From Pachyseris speciosa (lineage: Eukaryota > Cnidaria > Anthozoa > Scleractinia > Pachyseridae), in contig JAEMWC010001485.1 of NCBI GenBank assembly GCA_016490735.1, forward strand, positions 86,741-150,740: a stretch of 64,000 nt of DNA, in the 5' to 3' direction. Position 1 is the first letter of the stretch. Every line of letters starts with the position of its first letter. A model generated the notes under the pieces. That model searched no databases, had not been told where the DNA came from, and saw only the letters and a list, made by a program, of their open reading frames with translations. Position numbers and translations under genes: made by a program. Of the stretch, positions 22,485-34,766 are shown in pieces.

Positions 22485-23977
22485 CTGAAAAATGATGCAC
22501 AATGCTTCGTAATTATGTATCAAGTATAGAAATCCGCACCAGAACCCGGTAGCAGGGCCTCCAACACAACATTTCAGGTGTATTATTTAATTCTCATTAC
22601 GCATTGTGTTGCTGACAAAATCAAGTTTGACCCTCGTTTTTAAGTTTTTCTCATAATGCTCCCTTATCGTCGCATAGTTCAGATCAGAACAGTATTTACA
22701 AATCTCGTTTAACGTTAAGCAGTTGTACACTCTTTCATGCACTTACTTCAATCGAGATAAGGATCTTGTAAAAAATATACAAATGAGTCATTTTTGCGTT
22801 ACCGAGTTCAGTGATAAAAAGCGTTAGTACCTGAATAACTTCCCAAACTCAGCTGGTATTTCGCTCTCTCGCTTGTTACAGTAAATGAACTGTACTCTGC
22901 AAATGCTGTGCTCCCATGAAGGTCTTCCAAATCGACGCGAAGCTTGTTTTTGCTGCTAACAGTCAGCCGGTGAATCTTGTCCAGTCCGAGCCAAAACTCG
23001 CCGTTCAGATTGCCGAAGCCCCGTTTGTAGTCATCCCAAGCGCGGTAGAAATCTACAGAGCCGTCCCTTCTCTTCTGAAACACCGTCCAACCTCCGCCAG
23101 CTGTTTTCTGATCACAGAACACTTCAAATTCACCCAAACCATCAGGATCGATTTTGTACACTCCGCTGATTTTGCTACCAGACTTGTACACCTCCACGCA
23201 GTTCTTGTAAACTGAAATTGTTCAAAGATATATTCATATATCCCTTCAATTCATTCCTGTACCGGGTGGTAATAAATCTAAGAGCTAGAAGGTCATTTGG
23301 GTGCAGATGAAATATCTAACACTAATCTGAGTGAATTTTAGGGCGCGAACGCATTTGCGATTGTTTTGTTTTTCTCCCCTTTATAGCCGTTCCTTCATAA
23401 CAAGATTATTAAGTTATGGTTAAATAAGAGGTTTCTAGAAAGTAGATTCAGTGGGAGAACAATTCTAGTCACTAAAAGTTTTGGAATGGAAACACAGTGT
23501 AAAGGCCTGAAGTCCAATATTTAGAGGCAGGCGCTTGTTTTATTTTATTATTTGCAATTACTTGGCTTCAGTCTTCCACATGAGTTATTATTCGGATTTA
23601 CTTTTGTAAGACCTAAAGTGATTTACTTTGAGAAATAATCATTTCATTAAGGAAACATATCTTCAATTTCAGTCGTAGAGGAGATACAAAAAGTGCAGCA
23701 AGTAAACACAACTCTCTTCGTATCACATTAATCAGTACTGTTACAAACCTTTTCCGCTTGAACCGCCAGTTTGGTTTCTTTGTAGTGCTCTGATCGCTTC
23801 TTTTATTTCCACCAGTTGTTGCGCGATTTTCTTGGTGTTCGGTCCGGCGTAGAAGTAATTGTTGACATTACACTGAGCCTTTTGTCCACCACTGTTACCT
23901 TTCGTGGGTTTCACGGTCGAGTTAGCAAGTTCCGCAACGAAAACAGAGAACAGGACAGCTTCGAGGAAATATTTCAT
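22231..23977 (-). CDS. FReD locus 4: intact secreted fibrinogen-related lectin (ficolin/tachylectin-like)
   Basis: Join of 23749-23977, 22831-23211 and 22231-22484, 864 nt, 287 residues, both introns phase 1 with GT-AG borders. Residues 1-18 form a signal peptide. The linker has one Cys ([12 protein letters not shown]) that could make an interchain bond, a short coiled coil and an NQT sequon. The FReD runs from about residue 77 to the C terminus, with the two expected disulfide pairs (YKNC/FCDQ and NCAV/WWYNGC), Ca-site DRDND and [10 protein letters not shown]. The pocket position that is His in ficolins is Tyr (CYYSNLNG), so ligand preference may differ. Family members are secreted pattern-recognition lectins; that role is inferred here. 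Start chosen by alignment with MMKYF in the other loci. Confidence 0.85.
22831..23211 (-). CDS. Locus 4 exon 2
   Basis: A 381-nt symmetric phase 1-1 exon from [19 protein letters not shown] through [19 protein letters not shown] and [15 protein letters not shown] to SYSG. Acceptor TTTCAG and donor TTCAG|GTACTAA. Nearly identical to the other exon 2 copies. Confidence 0.9.
23749..23977 (-). CDS. Locus 4 exon 1
   Basis: Signal peptide [20 protein letters not shown], linker, coiled coil [19 protein letters not shown], then TGGSSGKG and donor AAAAG|GTTTGT. Other loci start one Met earlier (MMKYF); here the upstream codon is ATA. Confidence 0.85.
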
Positions 23978-24077
23978 TATAAATCTGTGGACTGATTTTG
24001 GTAATGTACAGCATCAAAAGCTTAGAGAGCGATAAAATTCCCAAGCCGCACTAGTTACAAACTCATTTGTTTGGTCA

Positions 24078-24128
24078 GAGGCGAGATTTTTCTCGTCTCT
24101 AAAATGTACTTTAGGACGGCTTTTATCC
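24078..24128 (-). promoter_or_regulatory. Locus 4 promoter: hairpin palindrome and TATA-like box
   Basis: GAGGCGAGA-TTTT-TCTCGTCTC at 24078-24099 and GGATAAAAG (minus strand) at 24120-24128, preceded on that strand by ATT to form an ATTGG inverted CCAAT core. Standard TATA spacing would put transcription start inside or next to the palindrome. Confidence 0.6.
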
Positions 24129-24129
24129 A

Positions 24130-26560
24130 ATGAAGTAACACCACGAACCCGTGACTCAGTTGTTGAGAGTTGCGTGATTTTGCGTTCCTTCCCAAGGTCT
24201 TTCATACTGTTTGTACAATATTTACTCAAATAAGAAATCGAGCATTTAGCGAAGCATACTGCTGTTTTACTAAAATATACTGACGATAGAAACGTGAGTA
24301 AGTTGGTCTCCGTGAACAGAGCGAGCCGCGCCTGGATGAGTGCATATACAATGCTCTGATAGGGTAAATTCCGACACAGACGGCACGGCTCTGAAACGGC
24401 GACATAAAGGAAACTAAATGAGCACGAACGAAGAAACCGCTCCCTTGAAATGGTGACAGCGACAAAAATAAAAGTAAAATGGACGGCGACATTGGCGATT
24501 TTAAACAAGACAGCGACTTGATGGCATTCGGGCTGAGGAGAATGCCGAAAATCACGCTGAGTTACGACCCCTGAATTACGACAGCGCATTTTTGGCGGAG
24601 AAACGACTTCAGAAACGTTCTGAACTTTCGGAAATTGCGACATCTACATCAATGTCACTGCATGAAAGTCCAAAAGCGACATGCAGCAATTTCGAAATTG
24701 CGACATGTAAAGGTTTGAAATTCAGACGGGGGACATTAAGATCCCCCTAACAGGGCCTCATATACTTATTATGCTGTCCTATGGCACTGCTCCCTAATCG
24801 TTTTGAACTTTAAAAGCAGACGGTTTATTTAATTTGATTGCTTTGCTAGCTGAGGAAAACAAGCTGATGTTTTAAGATTTGATTTTGACTGAAGCTGAAA
24901 ATCTTTCAACACTGCTGAGAACATAAAATTAGTTGAAAGCTAAAATTGTCACAGAAGTATCGTACACCTCATTAAAAATATGGCCTAGTTAAATAAATTC
25001 TTTGTAGACAGTCGCTTGTCAAGATTCTCTGTTTTCATTGTGATTAAAGCAACGAATTCATAAAGTGACCTTATTAAACACTTCAGTCATATTCGTTTAT
25101 TCCACCAAGAGAAAATGAGCTCATTTCCTCTTAGTTCAACCGTATCCCATTGGCCTCTGTTCTCATAGTTTACCATGGCCATTTAGTACTGACGAAGGTT
25201 ATTCCTTTCAGTTAAACTGAAGGAATGTTTCAAATGTAAATTTTCTTTCCGCACTTGCAATCATCAGTATTTACAGAGGTTATAAATAACATTATGACCA
25301 TGGAATAAGTCGAACAAATAAATCTTCATGCAAGAATCTTAAGCATACTACTCCAGTAAAATAAACGCACTGATCAGAAGTTCAGTCACTTTCCAGAACA
25401 GATAATCATTTCATCCGTGGCTCCTTGGTCGATTGTCTTTCTCGGATTGACGAGTGGGGTACGAGAGGTGTGCAGAGTTTTGACAATGGTCGCTGAATCA
25501 GAGTCGGCTTGAAAACGCGAAATAAAATGGGCGCTGAGCTGAAACAACGACATCGACAACGGCCACGAGAACGCCACATAACAATTAGTCTCGGATGAGC
25601 AAAAACAATCGCTTTGCACGTGCATTTTGTCGTTCACTGCAAAACAAGGCGACAACGCCAAACTGAAGTTTTACATGGTAAACGAGAGCACACGACGGCG
25701 AAAGTGTTGCGCCATTCTCCTCAAGTTCATTCCTGGATATTTCAGGTTATCTAACTGGGGACGCCAGCTACTTAAAACCACACAGTAGTTACCAAGACGT
25801 TAGTTTATAATTGAAATGCCGTTTTACAGTCTTTTGTCAGCGTTTTGTTCGTGGTTCGTACTCGGTGATACAGGACAACGTTTTCCAAAGTTTCCAAGTT
25901 ATTCTTACCTCAAAGTTGTGGTGATCAGTGGTTATTGTCAACCTTTGTAAAACGTTCTTTCCTTAAACCATTTTTCTGTGATCCAAACGATCATCTCCCG
26001 TCAACAGTGTCTGTAAACTTGCTTGTTCGTGGCTCAAGTTCAATCCCACAAAGCAATGCAAGTTGACCTCAAATCCAAGGAACTTTTCAAAGCAATGCGA
26101 GTTAACCTCCTACCATGTGCGTTTGATTAAAGATAAACAAATGAAATCTAAGTAGATGATACGCTTTAATCTAGGATAGCAACACTGAAAGTTAGAGATC
26201 TTATTTTTCGGTTTATTGTGCTGGAAGAAAACACTTCAAGAAGAAAGAGAGAATTGATACGTCTTCAAGCGTTCAGATTGAATTCAAGGTTCTTCATACT
26301 GTTTCGTCAATCCCCGATCCATTTGTCCCTGTTTTCTCACAGCTTCGCTTCTCGCATTCAGCGCCTTCGTAAATACGCACACAAACAAACAAAAAAAACA
26401 AAATACAAAACTCTCACATGACCAAGGATGCAGCGAAGAAGATAACAGTACCTTTTATGACTTGTTTCAAACGTTATTTCAATCATTTCTGTTTCTGAGG
26501 AAGCTACTGCTTAATCATCTCTTTTGATTAATTAACTCATGAAGCTATTTCTGGAAACTA
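24130..26560. repeat. 5'-flank block of locus 4
   Basis: The fullest copy of the upstream block. It contains the 409-bp insert at 24350-24758. The 209-residue minus-strand ORF covering 24014-24643 spans promoter and insert sequence and is not conserved in other copies. Confidence 0.65.
24350..24758. mobile_element. hAT-like MITE
   Basis: Flanked by direct repeats CATATAC (24343-24349 and 24759-24765) and ending in weak inverted termini GCTCTGATAGGG/GCCCTGTTAGGG. Other array copies read straight through this site ('gagtgcatacgttgtatgtt'). Internally rich in GCGACA motifs. The superfamily guess rests only on the 7-nt duplication and the termini. Confidence 0.55.
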
Positions 26561-26689
26561 TTTGGAAATTCAAACAACAAGAATCAATGATTTGATAAAA
26601 AGGGCAGCTGGCTCGAGTGGAATTTACTCCTGCTAGATATGCTGCTTTGATGGCCCTTAACACACTTAGGGTGTCTTAGAGTTAGTGGT

Positions 26690-27840
26690 ACTGGTTTTAA
26701 AGTATATTATGCGTTGTTTGATTTTATTTAGTTGTTTCTCATCCTTTAATCAACAATATCGCCCTAACAATACACAAAAACGAAGTGACAAAAGTTGGTC
26801 TTATATCTCTAGAACAAACTGAACTTGAAACCTAGCTTTGATCTGTCATTCCTACCATCTTTGCTCAGTTTTATCTGTTTTTGATTTGTTTTTCCTTTTA
26901 ATCATTTTTCAGTTTATTATTTAATTGGGTGGACGAAATTTGAGGTGAGTGAGATGACTCGATTGTAAGAGAAATAACTCAGTCACACTGGTGAACAAAG
27001 AAACCCTTTTAATTTGATGTCAAATTTAATTCATTTTTGCTCCATTTTACTTGTGTTCTCATGAAAGAGGAGGGGAGGGGGATTCATTCCAAGAACTACT
27101 GGCATTGTGTAGGTAGAAGTAAGGTTGCTAAGTGAAAAGTACATTCTGGTTATTGAATGATATTTTACTGGTAGGAATTCTATTGGGCGGTAAACACCAC
27201 ACTTATAACATTACCGACGGCCAGTAAATCTTCGTTATTTATAAACCCACGGATAACTTAACAAGATGCGCCAAATTCAAGGAGTAAAAAATATTTAACT
27301 CATAGTGTTATCTTCACTGACACCCGAGGGTTCAGTTGGGGTTGGGGGGGGGGGAGGGGGGGTATGGGAATATTTCTTAGAGGTGACCGGGAACACAAAT
27401 AAAAGAGATACCTCGCAAACCATACCCAGATCTTCAAAAACTCTGAATCAGTTAAAATTCCAGTTTTGTTTTTCCGACAATTTTCGTGGCTACTTTTCGT
27501 TTCTCCCCTCTCCCCCTCTCCCTAATCAGATTATCCACTGCAAATTTCCCCGAGATTATTTTTGTGGTTCCCAATCAGATTTAGTATACTTCATTCACAA
27601 ACCTGTCAGGCGTTAGAGAAAAAAACATTGTACAGAATAATAAACAGTATCAACCTCCCCAAAGGTCGCTCCCAAAGTTTTCATTTGAAATGCCTGGGCT
27701 CCTAAGAAATTCATCCACAAACCTAAAACTTACACTGAACCACAATTTGAGTTGAACCCATGCAGAACGTGAAAGAAAACGAAAATATACAGTTTCCTAA
27801 AACGAAACACAAAAAACACAGACAAATTATATTATGTAGG
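26690..27840. repeat. 3'-flank block of locus 5
   Basis: Shares 'ttaatcaacaatat', 'aaaagttggtctta', 'actgacacccgagggttca' and 'agatcttcaaaaactctgaa' with 62110-62990 and 33760-34400. Includes a G-run at 27345-27363. No gene seen. Confidence 0.6.
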
Positions 27841-27843
27841 ACT

Positions 27844-27849
27844 TTTATT
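27844..27849 (-). terminator. Poly(A) signal of locus 5
   Basis: AATAAA on the minus strand at the conserved position about 420 nt after exon 3. Confidence 0.55.
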
Positions 27850-28266
27850 AAAGCATCCTCTTACAAAAAGTTTGAAATGAACAACTGACCAGAAATAAGT
27901 GCGTATTTATCACCCGTAACTAATCGCTTAAAACCCATTTTACTGCTCAAACAGATAAGTTTCACCCTATCACTGTTGGATTGAGAGACCTGAGCAATGG
28001 TAGCCGAAGCCTGAACCAAAAAGAAGAGTACATTATGTCTCAAAGTGTTTCAAACTCATGTATCAGATATCCTCTCCACTTTGCCTAAAACCCCCCTGTT
28101 ATTTGTTCATTGAGGTCCCACATTGCACCAATCAATGTTTTTTCCTCCTTAGAGTAACACTGAGTTTGCCTATTACTAGTTATCTGATACGAAACATTAA
28201 GCGCGATCTATAAACTACAGTATAAGCTTTTTAATCCCATTTTTACTTCCCTTGGTCATGATGAAC

Positions 28267-28527
28267 TCAAACGTCCTTTGGACGTATCTTCATCTCGGAT
28301 CTCTTCACAGAGGAGTTGTTCTTTTTCCAATGGTACCACACCACTCCATGCCAACTGAGCTTGCCGTGGAGGTACAGACCATTCAGAGTGGAGTAGCAGC
28401 AGTTGTTGTACCACTAGGCGCCCTTGTGACCCACAGCACAGTTGCCTCCGTGCGTCAGTGTCATTATCCCGATCTTTGATGGTAAATGGCAAACCACGAT
28501 GATAACCAAGGGAATCTCCAGCGGTGC
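28267..28527 (-). pseudogene. Locus 5 exon 3
   Basis: Reads [18 protein letters not shown] and DRDNDTDAR, then leaves frame. The family frame continues NCAVGHKGA, stop at 28414-28416, [18 protein letters not shown]. The SNLNG motif is STLNG here. Confidence 0.85.
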
Positions 28528-29012
28528 CTGAGAAACGAAACACAATCCTTCGTCAAACAAGTAGAGTCGCCATCGATACACTGTAGCAAGGCTTCCCATA
28601 CAATATTCCAGCTTTTGGTTTCTTTATCACCTCATTATGTTACTGACAAAGTTTGACACTCATTTTTAAGCTTTCCCTTGAACGCTACCTAATTCAAATC
28701 TAAGCAACATTCACAAATTTCGTTTAATGTGTAGAATTTTTTACGGTAGAGACCTTTTAGGTGTGTCTTTATCGTTATTAGGAATTATGATGTAGTTGTA
28801 TTTTATATTGTAATCACCTGATGAATTTTTACCGGGTTAAAATAAAGATTTTGAGGGTTTTTTTTTTTTTAGCAGTTTTATACTCTTCTCATCTCCCAGG
28901 CTCTTTCTTTCTAGATCAGTAACGAATTACAAAAACAAAGACATTTTCGAAGAGTTACCGAGTTATAATAAAAATCGTAGAGTTACCGAGTTGTAATAAA
29001 AATCGTTAGTAC

Positions 29013-29393
29013 CTGAATAACTTCCCAAACTCAGCTGGTATTTCGCTCTCTCGCTTGTTACAGCAAATGAACTGTACTCTGCAAATGCTGTATTCCCATG
29101 AAGGTCTTCCAAATCGACGCGAAGCTTGTTTCTGCTGCTAACAGTCAGCCGATGAATCTTGTCCAGTCCGAGCCAAAACTCGCCGTTCAGATTGCCGAAG
29201 CCCCGTTTGTAGTCATCCCAAGCGCGGTAGAAATCTACAGAGCCGTCCCTTCTCTTCTGAAACACCGTCCAGCCTCCGCCAGCTGTTTTCTGATCACAGA
29301 ACACTTCAAATTCACCCAAACCATCAGGATCGATTTTGTACACCCCGCTGATTTCGCTGCCAGACTTGTACACCTCAACGCAGTTCTTGAAAC
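29013..29393 (-). CDS. Locus 5 exon 2 (open)
   Basis: 381 nt, starting [18 protein letters not shown] after its acceptor and otherwise nearly identical to exon 2 of loci 4, 6, 7, 8 and 9. It is open, but belongs to a locus with a broken exon 3. Confidence 0.82.
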
Positions 29394-29606
29394 CTGAAAT
29401 TGGTCAAAAATATACTCATAACTCTTCGATTCACTCCTATTTAGTGTAAACCGGGACTAAATCATTGATTGAATTTTAGGGCGCGAACGCATTTGCGGTT
29501 GTTTTGCCTTCTTTGTCCCCCTACAGCTAAGTGTACTGGGGACAAGCGCGACTGTTTTATTTAATCAGGTTCTCCTCATATCACATTAATCAACACCGTT
29601 ACAAAC

Positions 29607-29841
29607 CTTTCCCGCTTGAACCACAAGTTTGGCTTCTTTGCAGAGCTCTGATCGCTTCTTTTATTTCCGCCAGCTGTTGCTCGATTTTCTTGGGGTTCAG
29701 TCCGGCGTTGACGTAATTGGTGACATAATTTTGAATCTTTTGTCCTTCGCTGTTACCTTTCGCGGGTTTCACGGTAGACTTAGCAAGTGCCGCTACGAAA
29801 AGAGCGCCGAACAGAACAGCTTCAAGGAAATATTTCATCAT
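29607..29841 (-). CDS. Locus 5 exon 1 (open)
   Basis: Signal peptide [20 protein letters not shown] has one extra residue. The coiled coil is [19 protein letters not shown]. The NQT sequon is SQT here, so it is lost. The donor is AAAG|GTTTGT. Confidence 0.8.
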
Positions 29842-29939
29842 AAACCGGTGGACTGATTTTGGTAATGTACCAGCATGAAAAGCTTAGAGAACGATAACAT
29901 TCCACAGCCACACTAGTTACAAACTCATTTGTTTGGTCA

Positions 29940-29976
29940 GAGGCGAGATTTTGCTCGTTTAGGACGGCTCTTATCC
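29940..29976 (-). promoter_or_regulatory. Locus 5 degenerate promoter
   Basis: The palindrome is broken (GAGGCGAGA-TTTTG-CTCG, right arm shortened) and the TATA-like box reads GGATAAGAG. The decay of both elements fits the pseudogene state of exon 3. Confidence 0.5.
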
Positions 29977-30747
29977 AATGAAGTAACACCACGAGCCCGT
30001 GACTCAGTTCTTGAGAGTTGCGTTATTTTAGTGTTGCTTCCCAAGGTCTTTCATACTGTTTGTATGTGGTCAGTGTATAAAATTTATTTAAAGAAGATTC
30101 TGGTATTTGGCGAAGCATGCTACTGTATAACTCAAATAATGCTGACAAAGAAAATGCGAGTACGATGGTCTCCGTGAACAAAGCAAACCCCGCTTGGATG
30201 TGTCCATACTTTGTATGTTCTACAATCGCTCAGTTTTGAAACTTTAATCAACGTTACTGTAAACATACACTGTGTCTGATTTCGTTACTTTATTGACAGA
30301 AGAAAAACTTAATTGGTCTTCTATGATTTGCTTTTCGCTGGAGCTGAAAATCTTTCAACGCTGCTGAGAACTTAAGACTAGTTGAACGCTGAAAATGTCA
30401 CAAACTTTCGTGCACCACATTAAAAAATATGGCTTCGTAAATAAAATCTAATAAATGCTTTGTAGACAGTCGGTTGGCAAGTTTCTCTGTTTTCATTGTG
30501 ACTAAAGCAGCGAATTCATAAAGTGATCTTGTTCAACACTTCATATTCGTTCGTTCCACCAAGAGAAAATGAGCTAATTTCCCCTTGGTTCCACCGTAGC
30601 CCATTGTCCTGAGTTCTCGTAGTTTACCATGGTCATTTAGTACTGACGAAAGTTGTTCCTTTCACTTAAACTGAAGGAATGTTTCAAATGTAAATTTTCT
30701 TATTGCCGCACTTGTAATCAGTATTTACATAAGTTACCTTATTATAT

Positions 30748-32497
30748 GACTGGCTCTTTCAGCGGTCAAGATGAATGAATTCTCCTGCTGTGATTGGCTA
30801 CCCGCAAGGTCAAGATGGAGCCATCTTGACCGCTCGGGATAGACCGTTCGTTCCGCGTTATACTGTCTTTTAACCCATTGGCACCCGTGCCGGCCAAAAC
30901 CGGCCGTAAAAAAACTCCCATGCTTCAAAACATTGCAACTTTCTCAATCGCACGAATATTGCCTTAACTGTTAGTTGTGAGCACGAAATGGAATGCCCTT
31001 TAAATTTGGATATCCAATAAATGCAAGAAACGTAGCGATTTTTACCAAATATGGCCTTTTGAGTTTGGACAAGAACGAAACTGGCCGTTTTTAACGTCAA
31101 AAAGAAACCACAAAAATGCCCTTTTTGCCTTCATGTTTTTTAAGGAAATCATCGCCGAAAAACCAAACTTCAACCATCATAACGAAATTCAGTCCTTTTT
31201 CTAGCTTAGAAATGACTTTTTTTGTTCATATTCTTCTCCCGAGCGTAGATACAGCCTTTTGTTCCAGTGCATTCGGGCCTTTCCGCCATTTTCAACATCT
31301 AGACCACATTGCATGCTGGGAAATGACGAGAATTTTTGACAGCACCCGTTCCTTCTCCCAATTCTTTCACATAGCCACTCCGACCTACTGCCAAAAATTC
31401 CTGCTTGTGGTCATCTTCAGTACTCAGAAATTCCAAAATATGTGGCGGTAGGTCGAGAAATTCATCAATAGTCGAGTCCCAAAGGTACTAAGTGTTCGAC
31501 CGGCCAAATTCCCAGTTCGTCGAGTAACAAGCCAAATTCAACAACAAAGTACATCACCTTGCTCGATTCTCTGAGAAAGTGGACTCTTAGCTACCGTCAC
31601 ACTTAATGATGCTCATCAGGCAGCCGCTAAAGATGAAAAATGGCTATAAATTTAGCAGAAATCGCAAGCAAACCGAACTTGGGCCATTGTTGTCAGGGGC
31701 AGCCAACGAGCAAAATCAACCAAAAGCTGTAGAAACGCATTTTTGAGTACCTTATGGTGTTTGAAGTCTGTTTAAAGCTATGTTTTCATAAGCTAGAAGA
31801 AGTTCATCTGTTCGGATTTCCGGCTAGCTGAAATTTTAATTACCCGAAAATTTTAGGGAACAAAATCTTCCTTTGAGAAAATGCAAGCTGAAATTAACTT
31901 TACACGAACTTTCTAGGGAACTATTTTCTTTCCGAAAATGCTAGCTGACGTTTTTGACTCCCAAAAACAGCAATTATGACCCTTCCGAAAACCTCAGGGG
32001 CTATGATTTTCCCATTGCGAATCTTTTAGGCCACGTTTTAGTTAAGAAAATCTGAGTGCACTCTTTAATCGACACCGAAAGCGCAAGGCGAATTACGCTC
32101 CACCGAACAGATATCTACCGAAACTTGTCGTTGGGTGCCCCTGTGTTGTCGCTTCACGGATAAAAAATAGCTACGTCAAAATGACGTTTTCAGAAACCTT
32201 GAGCCTCCAGTGGCTTAGGACAGCACCACTTTTCCCTGGTAGTTCAAATAAAGATTCACGAATTGCTTTTCATCGTTTATAGGTGGAAAATCACTCCGAA
32301 AATGTAAAAACAGCCGGTAGTCAATGGGTTAATGGCGTCCTTTGAGTCATATAATAAATCCTTTATTGACCACGCTTGTTCGGTCAAGATGGCAGGATAT
32401 TGGCCTCGTTCTTTTTTTGCGTGTTTATAAACACGCAAAAAAAGAACTTGGCCAATATCCCACCATCTTGACCTCACGCTTGGCCAATAACCCATAT
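30748..32497. mobile_element. Outer insertion carrying a nested TTAA element
   Basis: Other copies read 'cattatgaccatgataaaa' here. In this copy 'ttattatatga' (30740s) and 'atatattatgacc' (32500) flank about 1.75 kb. The outer pieces contain 'ggtcaagatgg' in both orientations and, near 32390-32470, a hairpin around 'gtgtttataaacac'. Confidence 0.55.
30874..32328. mobile_element. TTAA-flanked, piggyBac-type non-autonomous element
   Basis: TTAA at 30870-30873 and 32329-32332 flank termini CCCATTG and CAATGGG, the hallmark of piggyBac-type insertion. The 1455-bp interior has no transposase ORF. The part 31750-32140 is related, in inverted orientation, to 54880-55290 inside the second TTAA element in this window. 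Confidence 0.7.
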
Positions 32498-34240
32498 ATT
32501 ATGACCGTGATAAAAGCCGAGCAAATGCATCTTCATGTAAGAATCTTAAGCATACTACTCCAGTAAAATAAACGCACTGATCAGAACTTCAATCACTTTT
32601 CAGAACAGATAATCATTTCATCCGTAGCTCCTTGGTCGATTGTCTTTCTCTGATTGACGAGTGGGACACGAGTTTGCAAAGCTCTGAGAATGGATTGAAT
32701 CAGTGTCGGCTCGAAAACAAGAAAAAGACAGACAGCCGGAAGCGACGCCACAAAACAATTAGTCTGAAGAGCGAAAGCAATCATCGCTCTGCACGTGCGT
32801 TTTATATTTTGATTCATTTCTTTACCCTCCTCTTCAAAAAAACATGAGGTCACTAAATTGAGGGTTTGCATCAGTGCAATATAAAGCACACAGGAAGGCG
32901 AATTTTAACGCCATTCTTGTCCAATTAATTTCTGGATAGTTCAGCTGTATTTGGCAAGTGACGAGAGCCTCTAAAAACCAAGAAATAGTTACAAAAAATT
33001 AGATTTATATTTTGAAATGACATTTTGTCGGCGTTGTCTTCGTCATAAGAAGTCGGTGACATAAAATCGGAGAATCCATAAACAAATTTGTGCAAAATAG
33101 CACAACCTTTTCCCAAACTTGCCAAGCTATTCGTACCTCAAATCCGTCGTGATTGTTGTCAAACTTTGTAGCAAGTTCTTTCTTTACACCATTGCTTGTG
33201 TGACCCAAAACGACCAGAAATTGAAAGTGTTCTCGGGCTCAATTTCAATCCCACAAAGCATTGCAAGTTAGCCTCATTCCTGAAGGACCTTTGCCACTGT
33301 TCAAATGCGTCATTTTCTCTTGAATGCGTGCAAATTATTCAAATGCAATTGTAAAAAAAATTCCTGCCATGTGCGTGGGTTTATAGGTAAAAAATTAACA
33401 TCTAATTGAATAAGACGTTTACATCATAGGTAGTGACAACGGAAATTTATAGTTCCCAGTTTTGGGGGATTATAGAGCTAGAAGAAAGACGAAAGCAAAG
33501 AGGGAATTGATCAGTTCTTGTTAATTCACGCGTTCTGATAGAATTCTACTTTCCATCATGAATGCAGAAATGATCTCTTATTGTCTCTGGTTTTTCTCAG
33601 CTTCGCCTCTCGTATACCAAGTCAGCGCCTTCGCAAAAACCAAACCAAAACAAAGCAAGCTCTCAGACGGCCCAATATTAACATACAGCGAATATTTTAA
33701 ACGATATTTTAATCATCCCTGTTTCTGGGGTTGGTCGGGGCGGGGGGGGGGGAGTTTATCTTTCTCCTTTCAAAATGAAAGCTTATTAAAGATGAGGGGC
33801 TTATTGCAGAGTGGTCTAAATACTGGGTTTACCAGGTGTAATAAACAAGTGGTTAAGCGTTGGTCTTATTTCTCATCGGACAGAATTAACTTGTAGCCTA
33901 GCGCTCAGTGTGTCATTTCCCAAATTATTTTTGTGTTAGTTTGTTTTGTTTTTTTTTTCTTTTGTGATTTCTTTTTTATCAAACAGGGCGGAACTATTAT
34001 GTTAGCTCATTACCACAGCTGTTATCTTCACTGACATCAGAGGGTTCAAACACGTAAGGGGGATTGGAGTACGTCTGGAGTTTGATGGGTAATCAAATGA
34101 AAAAAAAAAACCTTTCAAACCATACTCAGATGTTTGAAAACTGTAAATCACTCAAAACATAAGTTTTTTTTACCTGTTTTCTTTTTAGTCAACGTTTCTC
34201 CGTCAATTAATTAGTGCTACTTTCCTTTAAGCGAACGCAT

Positions 34241-34304
34241 CTTCTTCTTCTTCTTCTTCTTCTTCTTCTTCTTCTTCTTCTTCTTCTTCTTCTTCTTCTT
34301 CTTC
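34241..34304. repeat. (CTT)n microsatellite
   Basis: About 21 uninterrupted CTT units. The Lys-rich minus-strand ORF here is only this repeat. Confidence 0.95.
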
Positions 34305-34397
34305 AGGTGTACAGCATACCAAACAGCATCAACCTGCCCATAGGTCTCCCTCAAAGCTTTATTTAAAATGCCTGAACCCCTAAGAAATGCATCCACA

Positions 34398-34645
34398 GGC
34401 ACCGCGCAGGGCAGGGCCCCACTTTTCAGCAGTACGATGTCTCGAGGGCAATCGTATGATGATTTGAGCTTTGTGGATACGTTAGTAATTGCCAGTTATG
34501 ACGCTAACGGGTTCAAAGTGACCCCTCCCTCCCCCCCCCCTTCCCCACCCCCTCCACCCCCGACCCTGGCAGAAATAAAAGAAGCTATCAGAGCACTACA
34601 AAGAAACCAAACCCCCACAACTGCAAACTCGCTGTGCGGGCCCTG
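34398..34645 (+). mobile_element. Chimeric insert with a captured FReD exon 1 fragment on the opposite strand
   Basis: A 248-bp insert flanked by direct repeats ATCCACA (34391-34397 and 34646-34652); other copies read 'aattcatccacaaacctaaa' without it. Positions 34565-34611 match the coiled-coil segment of exon 1 ([15 protein letters not shown]) on the plus strand, opposite to the array. The rest (34398-34560) is of unknown origin and C-rich at 34519-34562. The outer ends CAGGGC.../...GCCCTG hint at a DNA-transposon carrier. Confidence 0.7.
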
Positions 34646-34766
34646 ATCCACAAACCTAAAACTCAGAACCACAATTTGAATTGAACCCATTTGTTGGAGT
34701 GGGACAAAATACAAACAAAACAAAACAAAACAAAACGAAAACTAAAGATAAATTCTACCGTGGACT

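Larger units (their letters stand above)
28267..29841 (-). pseudogene. FReD locus 5 (exon 3 frameshift and stop)
   Basis: Exons 29607-29841, 29013-29393 and 28267-28527 have correct splice sites and phases. Exons 1 and 2 are open. In exon 3 the frame shifts just after DNDTDAR (between about 28446 and 28470). In the restored family frame the first Trp of GAWWY is a TAG stop (28414-28416), and the end reads RPKDV instead of RPKDF. The linker lacks the Cys seen in other loci (IQNYVTNYVNAG) and has a Cys in the tail instead (RSQTCGSSG). The product would lose the whole ligand pocket, so I call it a recent pseudogene. Confidence 0.85.
29980..33730. repeat. 5'-flank block of locus 5, with a nested insertion
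   Basis: Left part 29980-30747 and right part 32498-33730 together match the block upstream of locus 4. They are separated by the 1.75-kb insertion described separately. Confidence 0.6.
33760..34760. repeat. 3'-flank block of locus 6
   Basis: Same landmarks as 10780-11480 ('cttatt.cagag', 'gggtttaccaggtgtaataaac', 'catactcagatgtttgaaaa', 'agcatcaacctgcccatagg'). It contains the CTT microsatellite and the captured exon fragment. Confidence 0.6.

Noticed and set aside
24014..24643. 209-residue minus-strand ORF
   Set aside because: It runs over the locus 4 promoter, flank and a MITE, and its protein is not kept in the other flank copies.
34217..34402. Lys-rich 61-residue minus-strand ORF
   Set aside because: Only the translation of the CTT microsatellite.
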